This document shows, piece after piece, positions 23,157 through 35,423 of a DNA stretch of 64,000 nt; within the stretch, counting starts at the first letter, position 1; each line of letters starts with the position of its first letter. A program made the position numbers and the translations under genes. Origin of the DNA: Geosiphon pyriformis (taxonomy: Eukaryota; Glomeromycota; Glomeromycetes; Archaeosporales; Geosiphonaceae). Location: NCBI GenBank assembly GCA_016748015.1, contig JAAOMT010000324.1, positions 126,434 to 190,433 of the forward strand, in the 5' to 3' direction. The notes below the pieces were generated by a model. The model was not told where the DNA came from and ran no database searches. It was given only the letters and a program-made list of their open reading frames with translations.

Positions 23157-24092
23157 TGTTACTCATAGAATATAGGAATTAAATATTAGTACATAAATTA
23201 GCCAATTAGAATAAACATAGTAAAAGTGAAATTCCAGGATTCTTTTTAGAATAATTGCAGGATTCTAGGAATTTCATGATTCTCATATAAGAAATTGCAA
23301 GATTCCAGAATTCCAGAATTCCTCTCAAAGGAATTGCAGAATTCTAGAAATTCTAGGATTCTTGATTAGAGAATTGAGGAATTCAAAGAATCTTGTACAA
23401 TAAAATTTATGTATATATAGCAGTAGTATCAGAAGCTAGAAAATTAGACTTTTAGAATCAGTAGAACTCTCAAAGTCAATTAGACTTACAAGTCATAATT
23501 ATTAGAATCTTTTAGCTAGAGACCTCTCAATTTAGATTTAATCTAAGCAACCTTTTATATTACAAATATCTAATAAATAATTATTTATTATCTCAAATCT
23601 ACTCTTCACTATTAACACTTTATATTGATAGTAATTGATACTTAAACCACATTGGAACAATAGCTCTTAATTACAGCTATTGATAAGATACTAACTTTTA
23701 TTATCTTGGCTTATTTCTTTATTTTTTTTTATTTCTTTTATTTCTTTTATTTTTATTTTTATTTTTTTGTTGTGTACTAATTAATTAAAGAATTAAAATA
23801 CTGAGTTATTGACATCAAAGATTGCCTGGTAAAAGACTCTTGCGAGTGAGTAGAGCACGTAAAGAAATTATGAATTACTTACCAGAGGAGTACTAGTCAT
23901 TAAGCTAAAAAAAGAAATTGACAGAATTGCAATTCTGGAAAGCTATAGATAAACAACTATTGAATCTCTGTTCTCAACCAAAACCTTCAGATAAACAATA
24001 CTTTCAAATCACTATCATTGTGAAATAGCTTCTGAGTACCAAGTTACAGGTTTTGTTATTTGATTTAAAACCCCAAATAATCATCTATAATA
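23157..24092 (+). mobile_element. Solo LTR, type 2, in the element 1 integrase
   Basis: 936 bp from tgttac to taata, flanked by a perfect 4-bp duplication CCAA (23,153-23,156 and 24,093-24,096). Removing it and one CCAA restores the integrase alignment with element E (TACCAAACACTAAA). Same orientation as element 1. Contains the type 2 palindrome array (23,220-23,395), a TATA box (23,411-23,420), a TACTAAC followed by a long pyrimidine tract (23,693-23,770) and the U5 end. Confidence 0.85.
23411..23420 (+). promoter_or_regulatory. TATA box of the type 2 solo LTR
   Basis: GTATATATAG, immediately downstream of the palindrome array. The same placement is seen in element 2 (22,186-22,197, minus) and the other solo LTR (5,146-5,156). 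It would be the core promoter of U3. Confidence 0.55.
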
Positions 24093-24740
24093 CCAAACAC
24101 TAAAACAAAATATGACTCAGTTCACACCATTTAAATTAGTTTATAGAAGAAAAGCCATTCTACCTATTAAAAGAAAAATATAGTCATACCCAACAGAAGC
24201 TATCACTAAAGAGAATTTTAGAGTGATCTTATACTATAGAACATACTAGTTCATGGAAATATTAGAAAATAATCATAGAACAGCAGTTGACAACATTAGC
24301 AATGTTCAGAAACAACAAAAAGAAAGATATGATAAATGTCTATCTGAACAACCAATGAAATTCAAGATTGGAGACCAAGTACTATTACATTATACAAAAG
24401 CTGAGAAACAGTGAAGTGAAAAGTTCAATCCAAAGTAGAATAGTCTATTCTATGTACACAAAGTTTTAAGCAATAGAGCTTACAAATTATGATTGAAAGA
24501 CAGAATTTTAAAGAAAGTAGCACATAAAAATTGGTTAAAAATTTATCATGCAAAACAAAAATTATTATTATCAATATCTCAACTAGGAACACAAATTTTA
24601 TTAATCAGACCAGAAAATATATCACAAGATCTGAAACCAATTATCATTATCAAAACGTAAACAACATACAGCAAATTAAATTAAGAAATTTAAAATATAT
24701 ATAACATTTAAAAAGCAGTAAGAAATGATAAAACTTTCAA

Positions 24741-25455
24741 CATAGACCTATTAGATCAAATTTTACAATTCTTAAAACAACTATTTAATGCAATTTAACA
24801 ATTTTCTGCTTAAATAAAAGTAATAATTGATAGAAAAGAGATATAATATAAAGATAGGAGCAAGAAAAAGGAGGGCAAAAGTTCAATTAGAACTAACCAG
24901 TCCTATTCTTATCTAATGCCTGAGAAAGAAAATTGGAAAAAAAATTTCTCTCAGGTGGGACAGAGAATAAAAAAAGTTAATAAAAGATATTTGGTTCCTG
25001 AGTTTGAAAAAATTAAAGAAGCTTTAACTCATGAGACTGAACTCTCCAAAACAAAGGAATAAACATTTGACAATGCCCAAAAATAAAAAAAAAGACTTCT
25101 TCCAACATATTGGTTCTACAAAATTGGTAAACAACTAGATTTGAAGACATTATATGGAGACCTTAGCCAGAAAACTTTTAACAAAGAAGCAATACAACAA
25201 GTAGAAAAATTTGTAGGGAAAAACAATTTGACCCTATATTACAAAGCAACATACTGATTATATGTTGCTTTTCAATATTGTTCAAACATACTGTTATATA
25301 AATTCATAAAGACTATAATAGTTAATAACATAGGATGAATAACCAATTGACAGTTCGAAAATCTACAAAAAACAATACTTAATGCAACTATTGAACACTA
25401 CATAAATAAAGCCATAATAACAGATACATATAATTTCGCAGAAGCTCAATTTTAA
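24741..25455 (+). pseudogene. Third ORF of element 1
   Basis: Homologous over its whole length to the third ORF of element E (49,613-50,347): about 240 codons, beginning near MDLLDQILQFLKQLF (start codon area 24,740; ATAGAC where E has ATGGAT) and ending EAQF-stop just before the 3' LTR. Stops include a TAA and a TGA at the same codons as in E. No domain recognised. The N-terminus is helical with heptad-like Leu, followed by a basic Ser/Thr-rich stretch and an alpha-helical C-terminal half. No membrane segment, so it is not an obvious envelope gene. Confidence 0.65.
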
Positions 25456-25469
25456 AAAGAAAGAAATAA

Positions 25470-26527
25470 TGTTACCTGAGTAGAAAAATTGATCCAAAGT
25501 TATAAAGAAACATAACCAAAACATGACATAACACAGAATAGCATGCAATAGTATTGAATAATATATTATAACTTAAAATAATACAGAATAATGTGTTATA
25601 ATATGGAATAACACAAAATAACATGTAATAACACCAGATAATGTGTTATAACATAAAATAACCAGAAATAATTTAAAAAAAAGAAGCAAAAACAGAATTA
25701 ATAAAGTAATAGTTAGCAATAATGAAACAATTAAAAACAATTCTGTAAAACCAAAAGAATGTATAAAAACAAGTAATTATAGAAGTTAAAGAAAAAAGAT
25801 ATCTAGATATGAATCACTAGACAAGAATCAAATATTCTTACTCCTTCTATCATTTATTCTATTCTATATTCATCTTCTAAAATAAATCAATTATTAAGAA
25901 ATCAGAATCATAAATTAATGTTTTTGAACTTCATAAAATTTACGTAAATTAACCATTGTTTTATACCTTTATTCCAGAACAAATATTCTTAGCATAATCA
26001 TCTCAAACTATTAACAATTTGGACCAGTCGCTCTTGATTATGGTAATTGATAATATTAATTTATCTTTTTTTATTTTTCTTTTCTTTTATTTTTATTTTT
26101 TTTATTTTTTTTTATTTTTTTTTATTTTTTTATTTTCTTTTGTGGAGCAGCAACATAGTAAAATTAACTGTCTGGAAATAAACTTCATAATAATTTGGTA
26201 AAAAAAAGAAGCTTTTTTTAAGTTTTGGATATTAACATTATCTTGGTAGCTTATCAGAAAGATGAAAAGACAACACCAGATCTTAATAACTGTGCTCATT
26301 AGCTTGAAAAAGATAGCTTATATTTATAAGAAGTTGCAATCAACAAAAACCAAATCTTTGTGTTTTATAACTAAAAAACTCAATGGGTAAAATTACAACC
26401 AGTAAATAAGACCTTTAGAGACTGATAATCAAGAATAAATCAACAGAATTATACAAAACATGCATTATTGATAATTAAAAACACTAAATGTTACCATTTT
26501 CTTATTCTACCAAGTTTATCCATAACA
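25470..26527 (+). repeat. 3' LTR of element 1 (type 3)
   Basis: 1,058 bp, TGTTAC to ATAACA, followed by the CCAA target duplication. A purine-rich tract (TTTTAAAAAGAAAGAAATAA, 25,450-25,469) directly precedes it and would prime plus-strand synthesis. The array of ATAACA/GTTATAAC repeats is at 25,525-25,665, TATA at about 25,757, and a pyrimidine tract at 26,063-26,140. Confidence 0.85.
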
Positions 26528-28381
26528 CCAAACTCATCTTAAATTAACAAGTAACCATTGGCCAGTAAAATCAGTTTTTAATTACTATGTTAACAAAAAA
26601 ATTAAATTCTACTTGAAAAACTAAAAAGATTCAGAAGCTATTCTTAACAATTTTTATAGTGAATTATTCCAAAGCATTATACTTCTACTAAATCTTTGTT
26701 TGCACCAATAATCACAGAAATAAACAAAAAAATTGAAAATTACATTCAACAGAAATTTTTTATTACTTTTGCAAACAAAAAAAACTATAAGCTCCAACAG
26801 AAACACCAAGAAAAATACAACCACCTACTTAGAAGAAACCAAAAGTTATTTTACCTATTTACTTGTCATACAATTATACACCAGGAAGTACTATACATAT
26901 ACTATCAGAATTTATATTACTATTAACTACAAAAACACTATTATTTAGAGTTTTATTTTAAAATAATTAAAAAAAAGCCAAATTATTAAAAATCTATAGT
27001 GATTTTTTTAAAAAATTTAAATCATAACTGACAAACATTATTAAGACTTTGATTGCCACCACTTCAACCAGATTTTAGATTTACTAGTTATTGGGAAGAT
27101 ATTAATACAGAAAAAAAAGAAGACAGTGATTAGAAAAATAATAATCAAAACTTAATCCCAAATAATCCAGAAATACAAACCCCAATTGTTTCAACTTAGC
27201 AAAACTTGAACAATCCAAATTCCACTCCTATTATTTAACAAAACCTATCTTCAGTGATTGTGATCAATTTACTAGTTGTACTAATTGCCTTATCACAACA
27301 ACAAAAATAACAATTAACACCCATAGCATATATATTTATTGCCAAACTCAAGAAATTTATTGGCAAAGAGAACAATATCCAAGTATGATTGAACAATATT
27401 GTCAAAACAATTACAGTTAATAACTGGGACAACACCAAAGTTTTTTAAGTTATTCTCTATTTCTTATAAGATATTGCTAATTTATGATATCAGAACTTAG
27501 TTAGCAATTCACAAACTTTTGATGCATTTAAAACTACATTTTTGCAATATTTTAGTAATTACAACAGTATTAATCACCTGTTAACTAGCTTTACTACTAT
27601 TAAACAAGACAATACTAAAGCAGTTACCACTTACTTGAGACACTTTTACAGAAATCTGCACCAAATTCAAGCAATTTAAGCTGATTACTTTATCAAAACA
27701 CAAATTTTGAGCCAGTTTATCCATAGATTATACAATAGTCTTTTATAATAAGTATATTTAATATATCCAAATACTTTCTAGAATGCAGTCACACATGCCA
27801 AAAATCTTGAATTAACCAAACTTAAAGCCAACTATGTTCAAGCCATCAACTTAATAATAAATAGATCATTTGAATTGAATACCAAATTGAAGCAATTTGG
27901 TAAAGCCATTAATTAAAAAATTAAGAAATACTTAGCTAATAATCAAACAATCTATTAACCTCCATAATACTATAACAATCAAAGAAACTCTAATTAATTC
28001 CAGAATTAATTACATCTATTATTTTTATCAACCAACCAATTATGACAGTACAAGATGTGTATCTGTCACTATTGTAATAAACAAGAACACTTAAAATTAG
28101 ACTACTATGCAAGATTAAATAACCAAAAATTGGGAAATCAATATCAAAATTCCAATTATCAGTTTCAAACTCCAAATTATATCCCAAATCAGAAACAATA
28201 TCACTTATTACACTCCAATGATACAACAACCAATATATTCCTCTTCAATATATTAAACTCCAGGACCAGTTATCTATTAGTCATAGCCACAAGTTATTTA
28301 TTAACCATTACAAATTCAAGCATTGTCACAAAACTTAGTTTAAATGTCAACCAACAACTAAAGACTGAAAATTACTCATAT
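26528..28381 (+). pseudogene. gag of element C, main part
   Basis: It resumes the frame begun at 6,035, aligning with the B gag. The N-terminal domain is at 26,540-26,930 (open in part). The capsid-like domain at 27,590-27,760 contains IKQDNTKAVTTYLRHFY. The zinc knuckle CHYCNKQEHLKLDY at about 28,060-28,100 has its last Cys changed to Tyr. The tail is rich in Gln/Asn/Tyr. Several stops. Element B interrupts after 28,381. Confidence 0.7.
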
Positions 28382-29264
28382 TGTTACAGATGATTATTTG
28401 GGGTCTCAAATTAAATAACAAATCCATAACTTGGTGCTCAATATCTTGACAATGCTAATGATACTGGTACATTGGTTGTATCTGAAGGTTTTAGAGTTGA
28501 GTTTTTTGTATAATAGACAGAGATTCAATAACAATATAATTGGTTGGTAAGTTGTGTTCCCAATTTCTGTCTTCAGCTTGGTAGTCAGTTTATTCTGGCA
28601 GTTATGCCCTTCTGGTAAGCTATCTGTTAATATATATATAATTTTACCCTTATTTCTGGGTCTTTTACCAGGCTATCCGTGATATCAATTATTCAGCACT
28701 TTAATCCTTAATCAGTTAGTATATAACAGTAAAAATCAAAGAAAAAAAGAAATAAAAAAAAATAAAAAAATGAGCCAAGGCAATGTGTACGTTAGTATCT
28801 TGTCAATAGTCATAATTAAGAGCTATTGTTTCAGTGTAGTTAGGTATCAATTACTATTAACATAAAGTGTTAATAGTGGAGAGTGAATTTGGATAGTAAA
28901 TGATTTATTTATTTAATATTTGTGGATGGAAGATTTCTAACTAAAAGATTCTTATCTTTCTATTTCTAATACTACTGCTATATATACATAATTAATGTTC
29001 TATGAGATCGCTTATATTCTCTAGTGATGTGCTATGATTTCTTGAGCAATGCTCATATTGCTGAGCAATGTGCTCTAATTTTCTAACATCACTCTATATT
29101 GCTGAGCAATGTGCTGTGTTTTCTGATATTGCTCCACATTGCTGAGCAATGTGCTGTAATTTCTATCATTGTTCTACATTGCTAAACAATGTGCTTATAT
29201 GCTACATACTATTTATTTATTGGTCTATTATTCTTCCTATATCTGTTTTTTTTTATGAATAACA
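28382..29264 (-). repeat. 3' LTR of element B (type 1)
   Basis: 883 bp from TGTTAC to AATAACA on the plus strand. It aligns with 37,547-38,390, with many transitions and some short indels, including one additional palindrome unit. Contains the pyrimidine tract (28,735-28,770, A-rich on plus), the stem-loop AATAG..GCTATTG near 28,805-28,830, TATA (28,979-28,990) and the palindrome array (29,005-29,200). Confidence 0.85.
29005..29200. repeat. Type 1 palindrome array in the B 3' LTR
   Basis: Four to five units around ATTGCTGAGCAATGTGCT, each containing the inverted repeat ATTGC..GCAAT, spaced about 45-50 bp. The 5' LTR (38,165-38,320) has one fewer clear unit, so the array changes in copy number between the two LTRs of one element. 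Confidence 0.75.
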
Positions 29265-29282
29265 TTATCTCCTATTTTTTAA
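29265..29282 (-). other. Polypurine tract of element B
   Basis: On the minus strand AAAAAATAGGAGATAA directly precedes the 3' LTR and overlaps the end of the third ORF. It corresponds to the purine tract before the E 3' LTR (50,345-50,360). It would prime plus-strand DNA synthesis. Confidence 0.55.
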
Positions 29283-29914
29283 TATTGAGCTCTGTTGAAA
29301 TTTTCATTCTGAATTAGCTCTAATACTTCTTTTTCTAGTATTGTTTATTTGACTTTATTTTTTACGTCTTCTACTTGTATATTGTTCATTTTTCCCCATT
29401 GGTTAATAGTTATAGTTTTTATGTCAGAGTGTAATAGTATTTCTGGATAATTCTGAAATATATTGTGCAGTCAGTAAATTGTTCTCACATGTAGTGTTGA
29501 ATTTGTCTTTTTCCCAATAAATTCTTCAATTTGCTGTATTATGTTTTGGTTAAATATTTTTTTGGATTTGTTAATATACAACTCTTGAATATTTAACTTT
29601 TGACCTAACTGGTAGTAACAGTATGATATTGGAAGTTGTTTTGTCCATTGCTTCCAATTCTTTTTTGTAAGTTCTTCTGTTGGTGCCATAATAAATATTT
29701 TCCCAAAAGTGTTTTTTACTTTTTCTATTATTTTATTTGACCAGTTTTTATCATTCTTTGGTAATCACTGATATGGTGTATTCTTTGTCTTTCTTTTGGT
29801 GTTTTGATAGTAAATTGTTTGGTTGTTAACAATAATTTTTATGTCTAAAGGTTGTTGACTTAAGGTCTGGAATAATTGTTGAGCTATAATGTAAATATGA
29901 TCTGGTATTTCCAT
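29279..29914 (-). pseudogene. Third ORF of element B
   Basis: Starts at the ATG at 29,914 (MEIPDHIY) and ends with TAA at 29,279-29,281, 211 codons in one frame. The longest open piece is 29,471-29,689. Internal stops include a TGA at 29,471-29,473 in the context TIY-stop-LH, the same position as a TGA in E, 1 and C. Homologous to the C copy (43,897-44,540) throughout and to the E/1 copies mainly in the C-terminal half. Shared motifs are W-K-x-W near residue 80, YCYYQLGQKL and IEEFIGKK. No signal peptide, membrane segment or known domain seen. Function unknown. Confidence 0.65.
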
Positions 29915-29989
29915 TTTTTTTCTTGGTTGTCTTTGTTACGTATATTGTGTCTTTATATACTCTTTTATTGTTTGATTTTACATGTTTGG

Positions 29990-31160
29990 TCCAATGATTA
30001 TAATTGGTTCCAGATCTTGTGGAATCTCCTCTGGTTGAACTAGTATTTATTGTACTCCCAATTGTAGAATATTATTGGTAGATAATGATGCTATTTGGTG
30101 ATATGGTTTTAGTTAATCATCATGTGCTGCTTTGGTTAAAATTTTGTTGTCCCATCTTAATTTATAAGCTCTATTTCCAAGAATTTTTTCTATGTGAAAT
30201 GGTCTGTCTCATTTGGGATCAAATTTTCCACTCCATTGTTTTTCTGCTTTGGTACAATGTAGAAATACTTTGTCTCCAATCTTGAATTCAACTGGTTTAT
30301 CTGGTAATTAGTTATTATGTCATTTTTTTTGCTTTTTTTGAGACTTTTGAATGTTATCAGCTGCTTTTTGTTGTCTGTTTTCTAGTGTTTCTATTAGATC
30401 ATATGTTTTTCTCAACAATGTTTTTTGGAAATTAGCTTTTGTTATTAGTTTAGTTGAATATGTGTTGACCTCTATTTCAACTGGTAATGTTGCTGTTCTA
30501 TTATATATTAATTCAAATGGTGTTGCTTATATAGTATCTTGTCTCATTGTTTGATAAGCAAATAATACTAATGGTATAAACAAATCTCATTCATCTTGGT
30601 TTTTTTAACTGATTTTGGTGATTGCTTCACACAATGTTCTATTGAATCTTTCAACTAGTCCATTGGTTTGTGGATAATATAGTAATAATAATGGTCTTTT
30701 TATCTCAAATCTTTGACTTAATTTTGTTATTCACAAAATGAGTTCCTTGATCTGATAGTAATTTTTTTGAAAATTTGTGTCGACATATCAAATTTTGATA
30801 AATGAATTCAGCAATGGATTCTGCATCTGTTTTTTGAATGGCTTTTGCTTCTGGCCATTTTATGAGATAGTCCATAGCTACTGCAATATATCTGTTTCTT
30901 CTACTGGTGATTGTTAATGGTTTAACTAAGTCAATTCTAATGTGATTGAATAGTTGTCTTACTTTGATTGGTCTTAATAGTTCACTGGATTTTGTTCCAC
31001 TTTTTCTTTGACAAGCATCACAACTTTGAACATATTAGATGATGTCTGGATACATTAATGGTCAATAGTATTTTTTTCTGGTTCTTTTTATGGTTGGTTC
31101 TTTATGAAAATGTCTTGTTGTTGGATCTGAGTGCATGTTAAACAATATTGTTTTTTTTTT
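29990..31160 (-). pseudogene. Integrase of element B
   Basis: Aligns with the element 2 integrase. The zinc-binding CDACQ is at about 31,000, the catalytic core at 30,900-30,600, and the C-terminal domain (HCTKAEKQWSGKFDPK) at about 30,220-30,260. Decayed by stops and a short deletion near 30,730. No frame over 70 codons. Confidence 0.65.
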
Positions 31161-31379
31161 TGATTCTGTAATTACTCTGGTTGGTTGGTTTGAATTTTTT
31201 CTGTTTTTTCAGTAAAATATATTTTGATAATTGATGAAATATTTTGATTGCTGTTTTATGTTGTTTTGTTTTTTTTAAGATAATTTCTCCTTGAACAATT
31301 AAGTATTTATATAATGCTGGAGTTGTTGGTATTTTTGGGTTGAAATGTTTTTAGATTTGTCTCATTCACGACAATCTGT

Positions 31380-32700
31380 CAGCATTTCCATTGTCTTTTC
31401 CCTTTTTATAATGTACTGTATAATTGAATGGTGAAAGTTCTATTTTTCATCTGGCATGGCAATCGTCTGCAAATTTTTGTTTCTGGATTAAAGTCAATCC
31501 TTTGTTATCCATATATATTTTAAACTTTTGGCTCAAGTATTCTCTCTATTTAATAACAGCCCAATAGATTGCTAAGTGTTTCAGTGCTGGAGTTCTATAG
31601 TTCTTTTTAGCTGGACTTAAACTTTTACTGGTGTAAGCTACTAGATGCTCTCTTTCATTGGGTCCTTTCTGTGATAGTACTGCTTCCAATGCTTGACCTG
31701 ATGTATCAGTAGTAATGATGAATGGTTTGTTGTGATCTGAATACATCAATACTGGAGCTTGGGTAAGCTTTCTTCTCAATGTGTCGAATGCTTTTTGTTG
31801 AGCTTTAGTCCATTTATACTTCACATTCTTGGTTTGTAGATGGTGAAATGGCTGAACTAGTTTAGAAAAGTCTTTAATGAAGTGGCAATAGTAGCCTGCG
31901 AATCCCAAAAATGCCCTTAGTTCTGGCAAGTTGGCTGGTACTGAAAAGTTTTTAACTACTTCAATCTTGTCTGGATCTGTTTTGATTCTATTTTTGCTCA
32001 CTACATGTCCCAAAAACTTGAGTTCAGTTTTTCCAAAAAAATATTTGGTTGTATTTAGTTTTAATCCAGCTCTTCTTAACCTTTTGAATACTTGTTGAAG
32101 ATGATGCAAATGATCATTGAATGTTTTTGAGAACACATTGGTATTATTCAAGTATACAACTACTGATTTCCATAGTAATCCAGTATAGACAATTTTCATG
32201 AGCCATTGGAATGTTGCTGGAGCATTTATCAAGCCAAATAGCATAACTTCAAACTCAAAATTTCTTTCTCTTGTGGTAAACACTGTTTTTTCTTTGTTGG
32301 CTGGATCTATGGCTACTTGCCAATAACCACTATTTAAAGTCTAATGTTAAAAACTATTTATTTCTTCCAAAAGCATCAAATAGTTTTTGGATCTTTGGAG
32401 TTGGATAGCTATCACCTTTTGTTACTCTATTCAGTTTTCAGTAGTCTACACAAAAATGGATTTTTCCATTCTTCTTATAGACTAGTACTACTGGTGATGA
32501 CCATGGATTCATTGATGGCTGAATTAGCCCATTGTCAAGCATCTGGTTGATTTCTTGACAAATGATCTCATGGCTAGCTGGTGGTACTCTGTATGCTTTT
32601 TGTTTAATTGGCATTGCATCTCCAGTCTTGATCTGATGCCAGATGATATTAGTTCAGCCAGATTCATTTTTGCTAGCAAAAATGTCATTAAAATTGTTGA
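31380..32700 (-). pseudogene. Reverse transcriptase and RNase H of element B
   Basis: A 245-codon open frame (31,546-32,283) covers the RT palm, thumb and the start of RNase H. It contains FEFEVMLFGLINAPATFQWLM, then VVVYLNNTNVFS, where YLDD has become YLNN. FFGKTELKFLGHVVSKN and LGFAGYYCHFIKDFSK follow, and the RNase H start TTDTSGQALEAVLSQKG has its Asp present. Upstream RT sequence with stops extends to about 32,700. RNase H ends at about 31,380. Both catalytic Asp of the RT are lost, so it is inactive. Confidence 0.8.
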
Positions 32701-32791
32701 GTAACATCTTGAGTTGCATTTATTGAAGTGGATCTAAATTCCTCATATTTATCTGTTCCAATTGTTTTGATTGGAGCAGATAACATTTACT

Positions 32792-33900
32792 TCATTCATA
32801 GATGGTTTGTAATGTAATGTCCACATATCTGCAAAGCTGTGGAAAATCTGGAATGTGATTTGGTGATTGATCCTCAACTTCAGTGGTCAAATATTTAATA
32901 ATAGTTCTCTTTAGTATTTCAATGACACTTCTGGTTGTATTGTAGATAGGAATTTTGATGTTTTTAGGGCTTTTGGCTAATATGTAGAGATTAGTGAGTT
33001 TAATCTCCTCTGATTCGCAAATGGTGGCTTCTGCTTCAAACAACTGAGCCTGATTCTTTATTTTTCTTTTTATAGATAACATATACTAATCATATAATGG
33101 AATGGAAATTGATTGATGAGTTGAGATAATTTCTCTTTTGTCAATAACCTCTTTCTCCGCCATATTAACTGGTATGTCTATTTTATCTGTTGATCCAAAT
33201 CTCTGTATCTCTTTAGCAGTAATCCCTAATTCTTCCCTGTTTCCTACTGACACTAATTGAGCTATTTTTACCAAAAATATTGCTTATGCTATTTTTTCAT
33301 TTGGCTTTATGATATAGGCCTTTTCAGAGTCATTTTGTAGCATAGCAATAATATTTCCTACATACTCTGTGTTAATTATTCTTCCTTTGATGTTGATTTC
33401 TTTTTTTGCTAGGGTACTCTTAGATACTAATTGAACCATAGTTGTTGCTGGAATTTTCAGAGCTATTTTGAGATCAATACATGTGTGCAAATTTGGTTCC
33501 AATTTGATGGCTTTTTTTTCTGGATATCTTAGATCAAACCCTGCATCAATATCATGTGTGCATTCTGGCATAATATCTTCATTATTGTCACTATATCATT
33601 TGAGTTCCTGCTCCTTAGATAGATTAGAAAGTGCAATATATATTTCAGAGTTTGAATCAGAGTTTGAATTGCTGATATTTTTGTTGCTATTTTGAGTGGA
33701 GCTGGAACCATTATTTTTATTATTGTCATTGTTAGAGTTTGAATTAAGATTGAAAATTGATTCTGATTCTGATGCACAGTTGCTGATTGGTTTTCTTTCC
33801 TCTGGGATTGTGTAGATTATACATGGTGGTAGATTGTAAATGAGATTACACTCATTACAATATTGAAAGTCACATAGAATCAAACAATAGTCACATAGTC
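32792..33900 (-). pseudogene. Zinc finger-dUTPase segment of element B pol
   Basis: Four open pieces in one frame (33,596-33,883, 33,284-33,571, 33,086-33,274, 32,792-33,082). The first ends the finger (CNEC) and includes the Ser/Asn-rich linker. The second has dUTPase motif 1 (DAGFDL), motif 2 (KSTLAKK) and motif 3 (GRIINTEYVGNI, catalytic Asp replaced by Asn). The third has the motif 5 region (QRFGSTDKI). The fourth is the post-dUTPase segment leading to RT. Confidence 0.75.
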
Positions 33901-34206
33901 AAGTGTTGATTTCTTTCAAGCATTGCTTCTGCTCTTCTCTTATAAGTGCTAACTCTTGATAATGTTCGTGGAATTGTTCTGGATCTAGGAGATTTATAAC
34001 TGGTTCTGGGTCCTAGTCAAGTTCTATAGGTTTAGGTGGGTTATTTTTAATTGTTTTTATCACTTCTGGTATTACTTTTTCGATTTTGGCAAGTGCCATT
34101 TGCCAGATTTCATTATTGTTGTGCGGACATCTGTTCAGACATTTGACGGCTCATCTCCAGGCAGCATCTATGGACGTTCCTTTCCTCACCCAGTCACTTA
34201 TCAGAA

Positions 34207-34407
34207 TCATATATTAACATGATTCATTGCACGTTCCTTCTCACCCAGAAATGTCATTCCATATTTTTTTGTCCAAAAGAGTTTCTCCACAAGCCAAGCA
34301 TGGTTCATTGTCCTATTTTCCAACTTATTTTGGCCTTCTAAAGTGTTTAATGATGCATGGGTGGCAGTAAAATTTTGTTGCCAAAGTGTATTCCTCATCA
34401 TTGCCAC
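34207..34407 (-). pseudogene. Zinc-ribbon-like domain of element B pol (frameshifted)
   Basis: The DNA aligns with 18,076-18,288 of element 2, but the 66-codon open frame here is a different one, so the reading frame that holds the cysteines is interrupted. CxxC codons are still visible in the nucleotide alignment. Confidence 0.5.
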
Positions 34408-34832
34408 AACAAATGCCTATTGACGACAATTTCTTACCACAATTAACACATACCAGTTTTGGGTAGCAATAAGTGGATTGGTAGGGTGTAGTGTAGAAAT
34501 TATAAGTGGAGTTGCTGTCAGTTGTTGGTTTTTCTTCCTTCCCCTTTCTTTTTCCCTTTTTGTCTTCTTTCCATTTCCAATTTATTTGTTCTTCCTGGTC
34601 ATTGTCAGTTTCCCAGGCTTGGTTGGCTTTCCAGATAAGTTTTTTGCTCTGTTTTCTTTTGTTGTTGTCATTCTATGAAGGTACTGGCAGCAGCTCGTTG
34701 TGTTCAGTGTTGGTCCAAAAAACTTGGTAGGCTTCCCAGGTAGGTTTTTTCTCCTCTTCCTCAAAATTTGATAAGTGAGGTTGTCAAGTTGGTGGTCTTG
34801 AAATGGCCACACATAGCTGGTACGCATGTGTG

Positions 34833-35340
34833 TCAGCTGTTCTGGCTAATTTGAAGCTCCTGCATATTCCAATCAAGCAACACGTTGGTTTTGGATAGCC
34901 AATCATTCCCAATAAGTGCTTGGTATTGAGTGGCTTTTATAACCAGTACTTTGATTAGGACCATAATACTATTAACTTCAATGGGGAAGTTGTCGATCTT
35001 ACTAATAGAAGTTTTTGTTGCTCCATTAGTGGTTATGATCCTGGTACTGGCAGCGTGATTAACTTGGTAACCTAATTGGTCCATAAGTTGTTTTATAATG
35101 ATGCTGCCAGCTGATCTATTGTTTAGGATCAGTTTGATGGAATGGCCATTAACTTTGGCATCAGTATATATGGCCATAATAGGTTTTTCTTCCAGAGCAG
35201 CTTCACTAAATAATAGCGTGGTTGATGGTTCTTTGAGTTTAAATAAAAAGATGACATCCAGTAATTTATTCTTGGTGATGGTAGCTGGTAGAATGTTGCT
35301 GATAAGTATTGGTTGTTAGTTGGTCTCCAGATTATTGGGT
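34833..35340 (-). pseudogene. Protease of element B
   Basis: A 114-codon open stretch (34,833-35,177) with AIYTDAKVNGHSIKLILNNRSAGSII. The catalytic DSG is NNR, so it is inactive. KATQYQALIGNDWL follows. It is in the same frame as the gag tail (35,424-35,897), indicating a single Gag-Pol frame in this family. Confidence 0.7.
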
Positions 35341-35423
35341 TGAGTCTCTTTTGTGATAACTAAAAGACTTAAATAGTTCTGGAAATTTGGATTTTGGGCA
35401 TATCTGGTGCCTGAATCCCATTG

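Larger units (their letters stand above)
22442..24660 (+). pseudogene. Integrase of element 1, split by a solo LTR
   Basis: It continues the element 1 pol after element 2. The zinc-binding part has the His and Cys ligands (MHSD..H, CNLCQ at 22,680). The catalytic core begins at about 22,750 (TVDYLTKWLEA at 22,820). The second Asp of LLSDQ is Asn (LLSNQ at 22,940). The solo LTR (23,157-24,092) interrupts after TACCAA, and the core's downstream part resumes at 24,093. The C-terminal domain (KFKIGDQVLLHYTKAEKQ) is at about 24,360-24,420, ending near 24,660. Confidence 0.75.
6104..26527 (+). mobile_element. Ty3/Gypsy element 1 (type 3 LTRs), itself interrupted
   Basis: It runs from tgttat to ataaca, inserted in the gag of element C with a perfect 4-bp duplication CCAA (6,100-6,103 and 26,528-26,531). 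Its own sequence is 6,104-13,066, 22,442-23,156 and 24,097-26,527. Element 2 and a solo LTR occupy the gaps. The domain order is gag, protease, zinc ribbon, zinc finger, dUTPase, RT, RNase H, integrase, third ORF. Many in-frame stops and some frameshifts make it non-functional. It belongs to the same family as the truncated element E (45,563-51,358). Confidence 0.85.

Noticed and set aside
29005-29200. CRISPR-like spaced repeats
   Set aside because: The repeats lie inside LTRs, are palindromic and divergent, and the window is eukaryotic.
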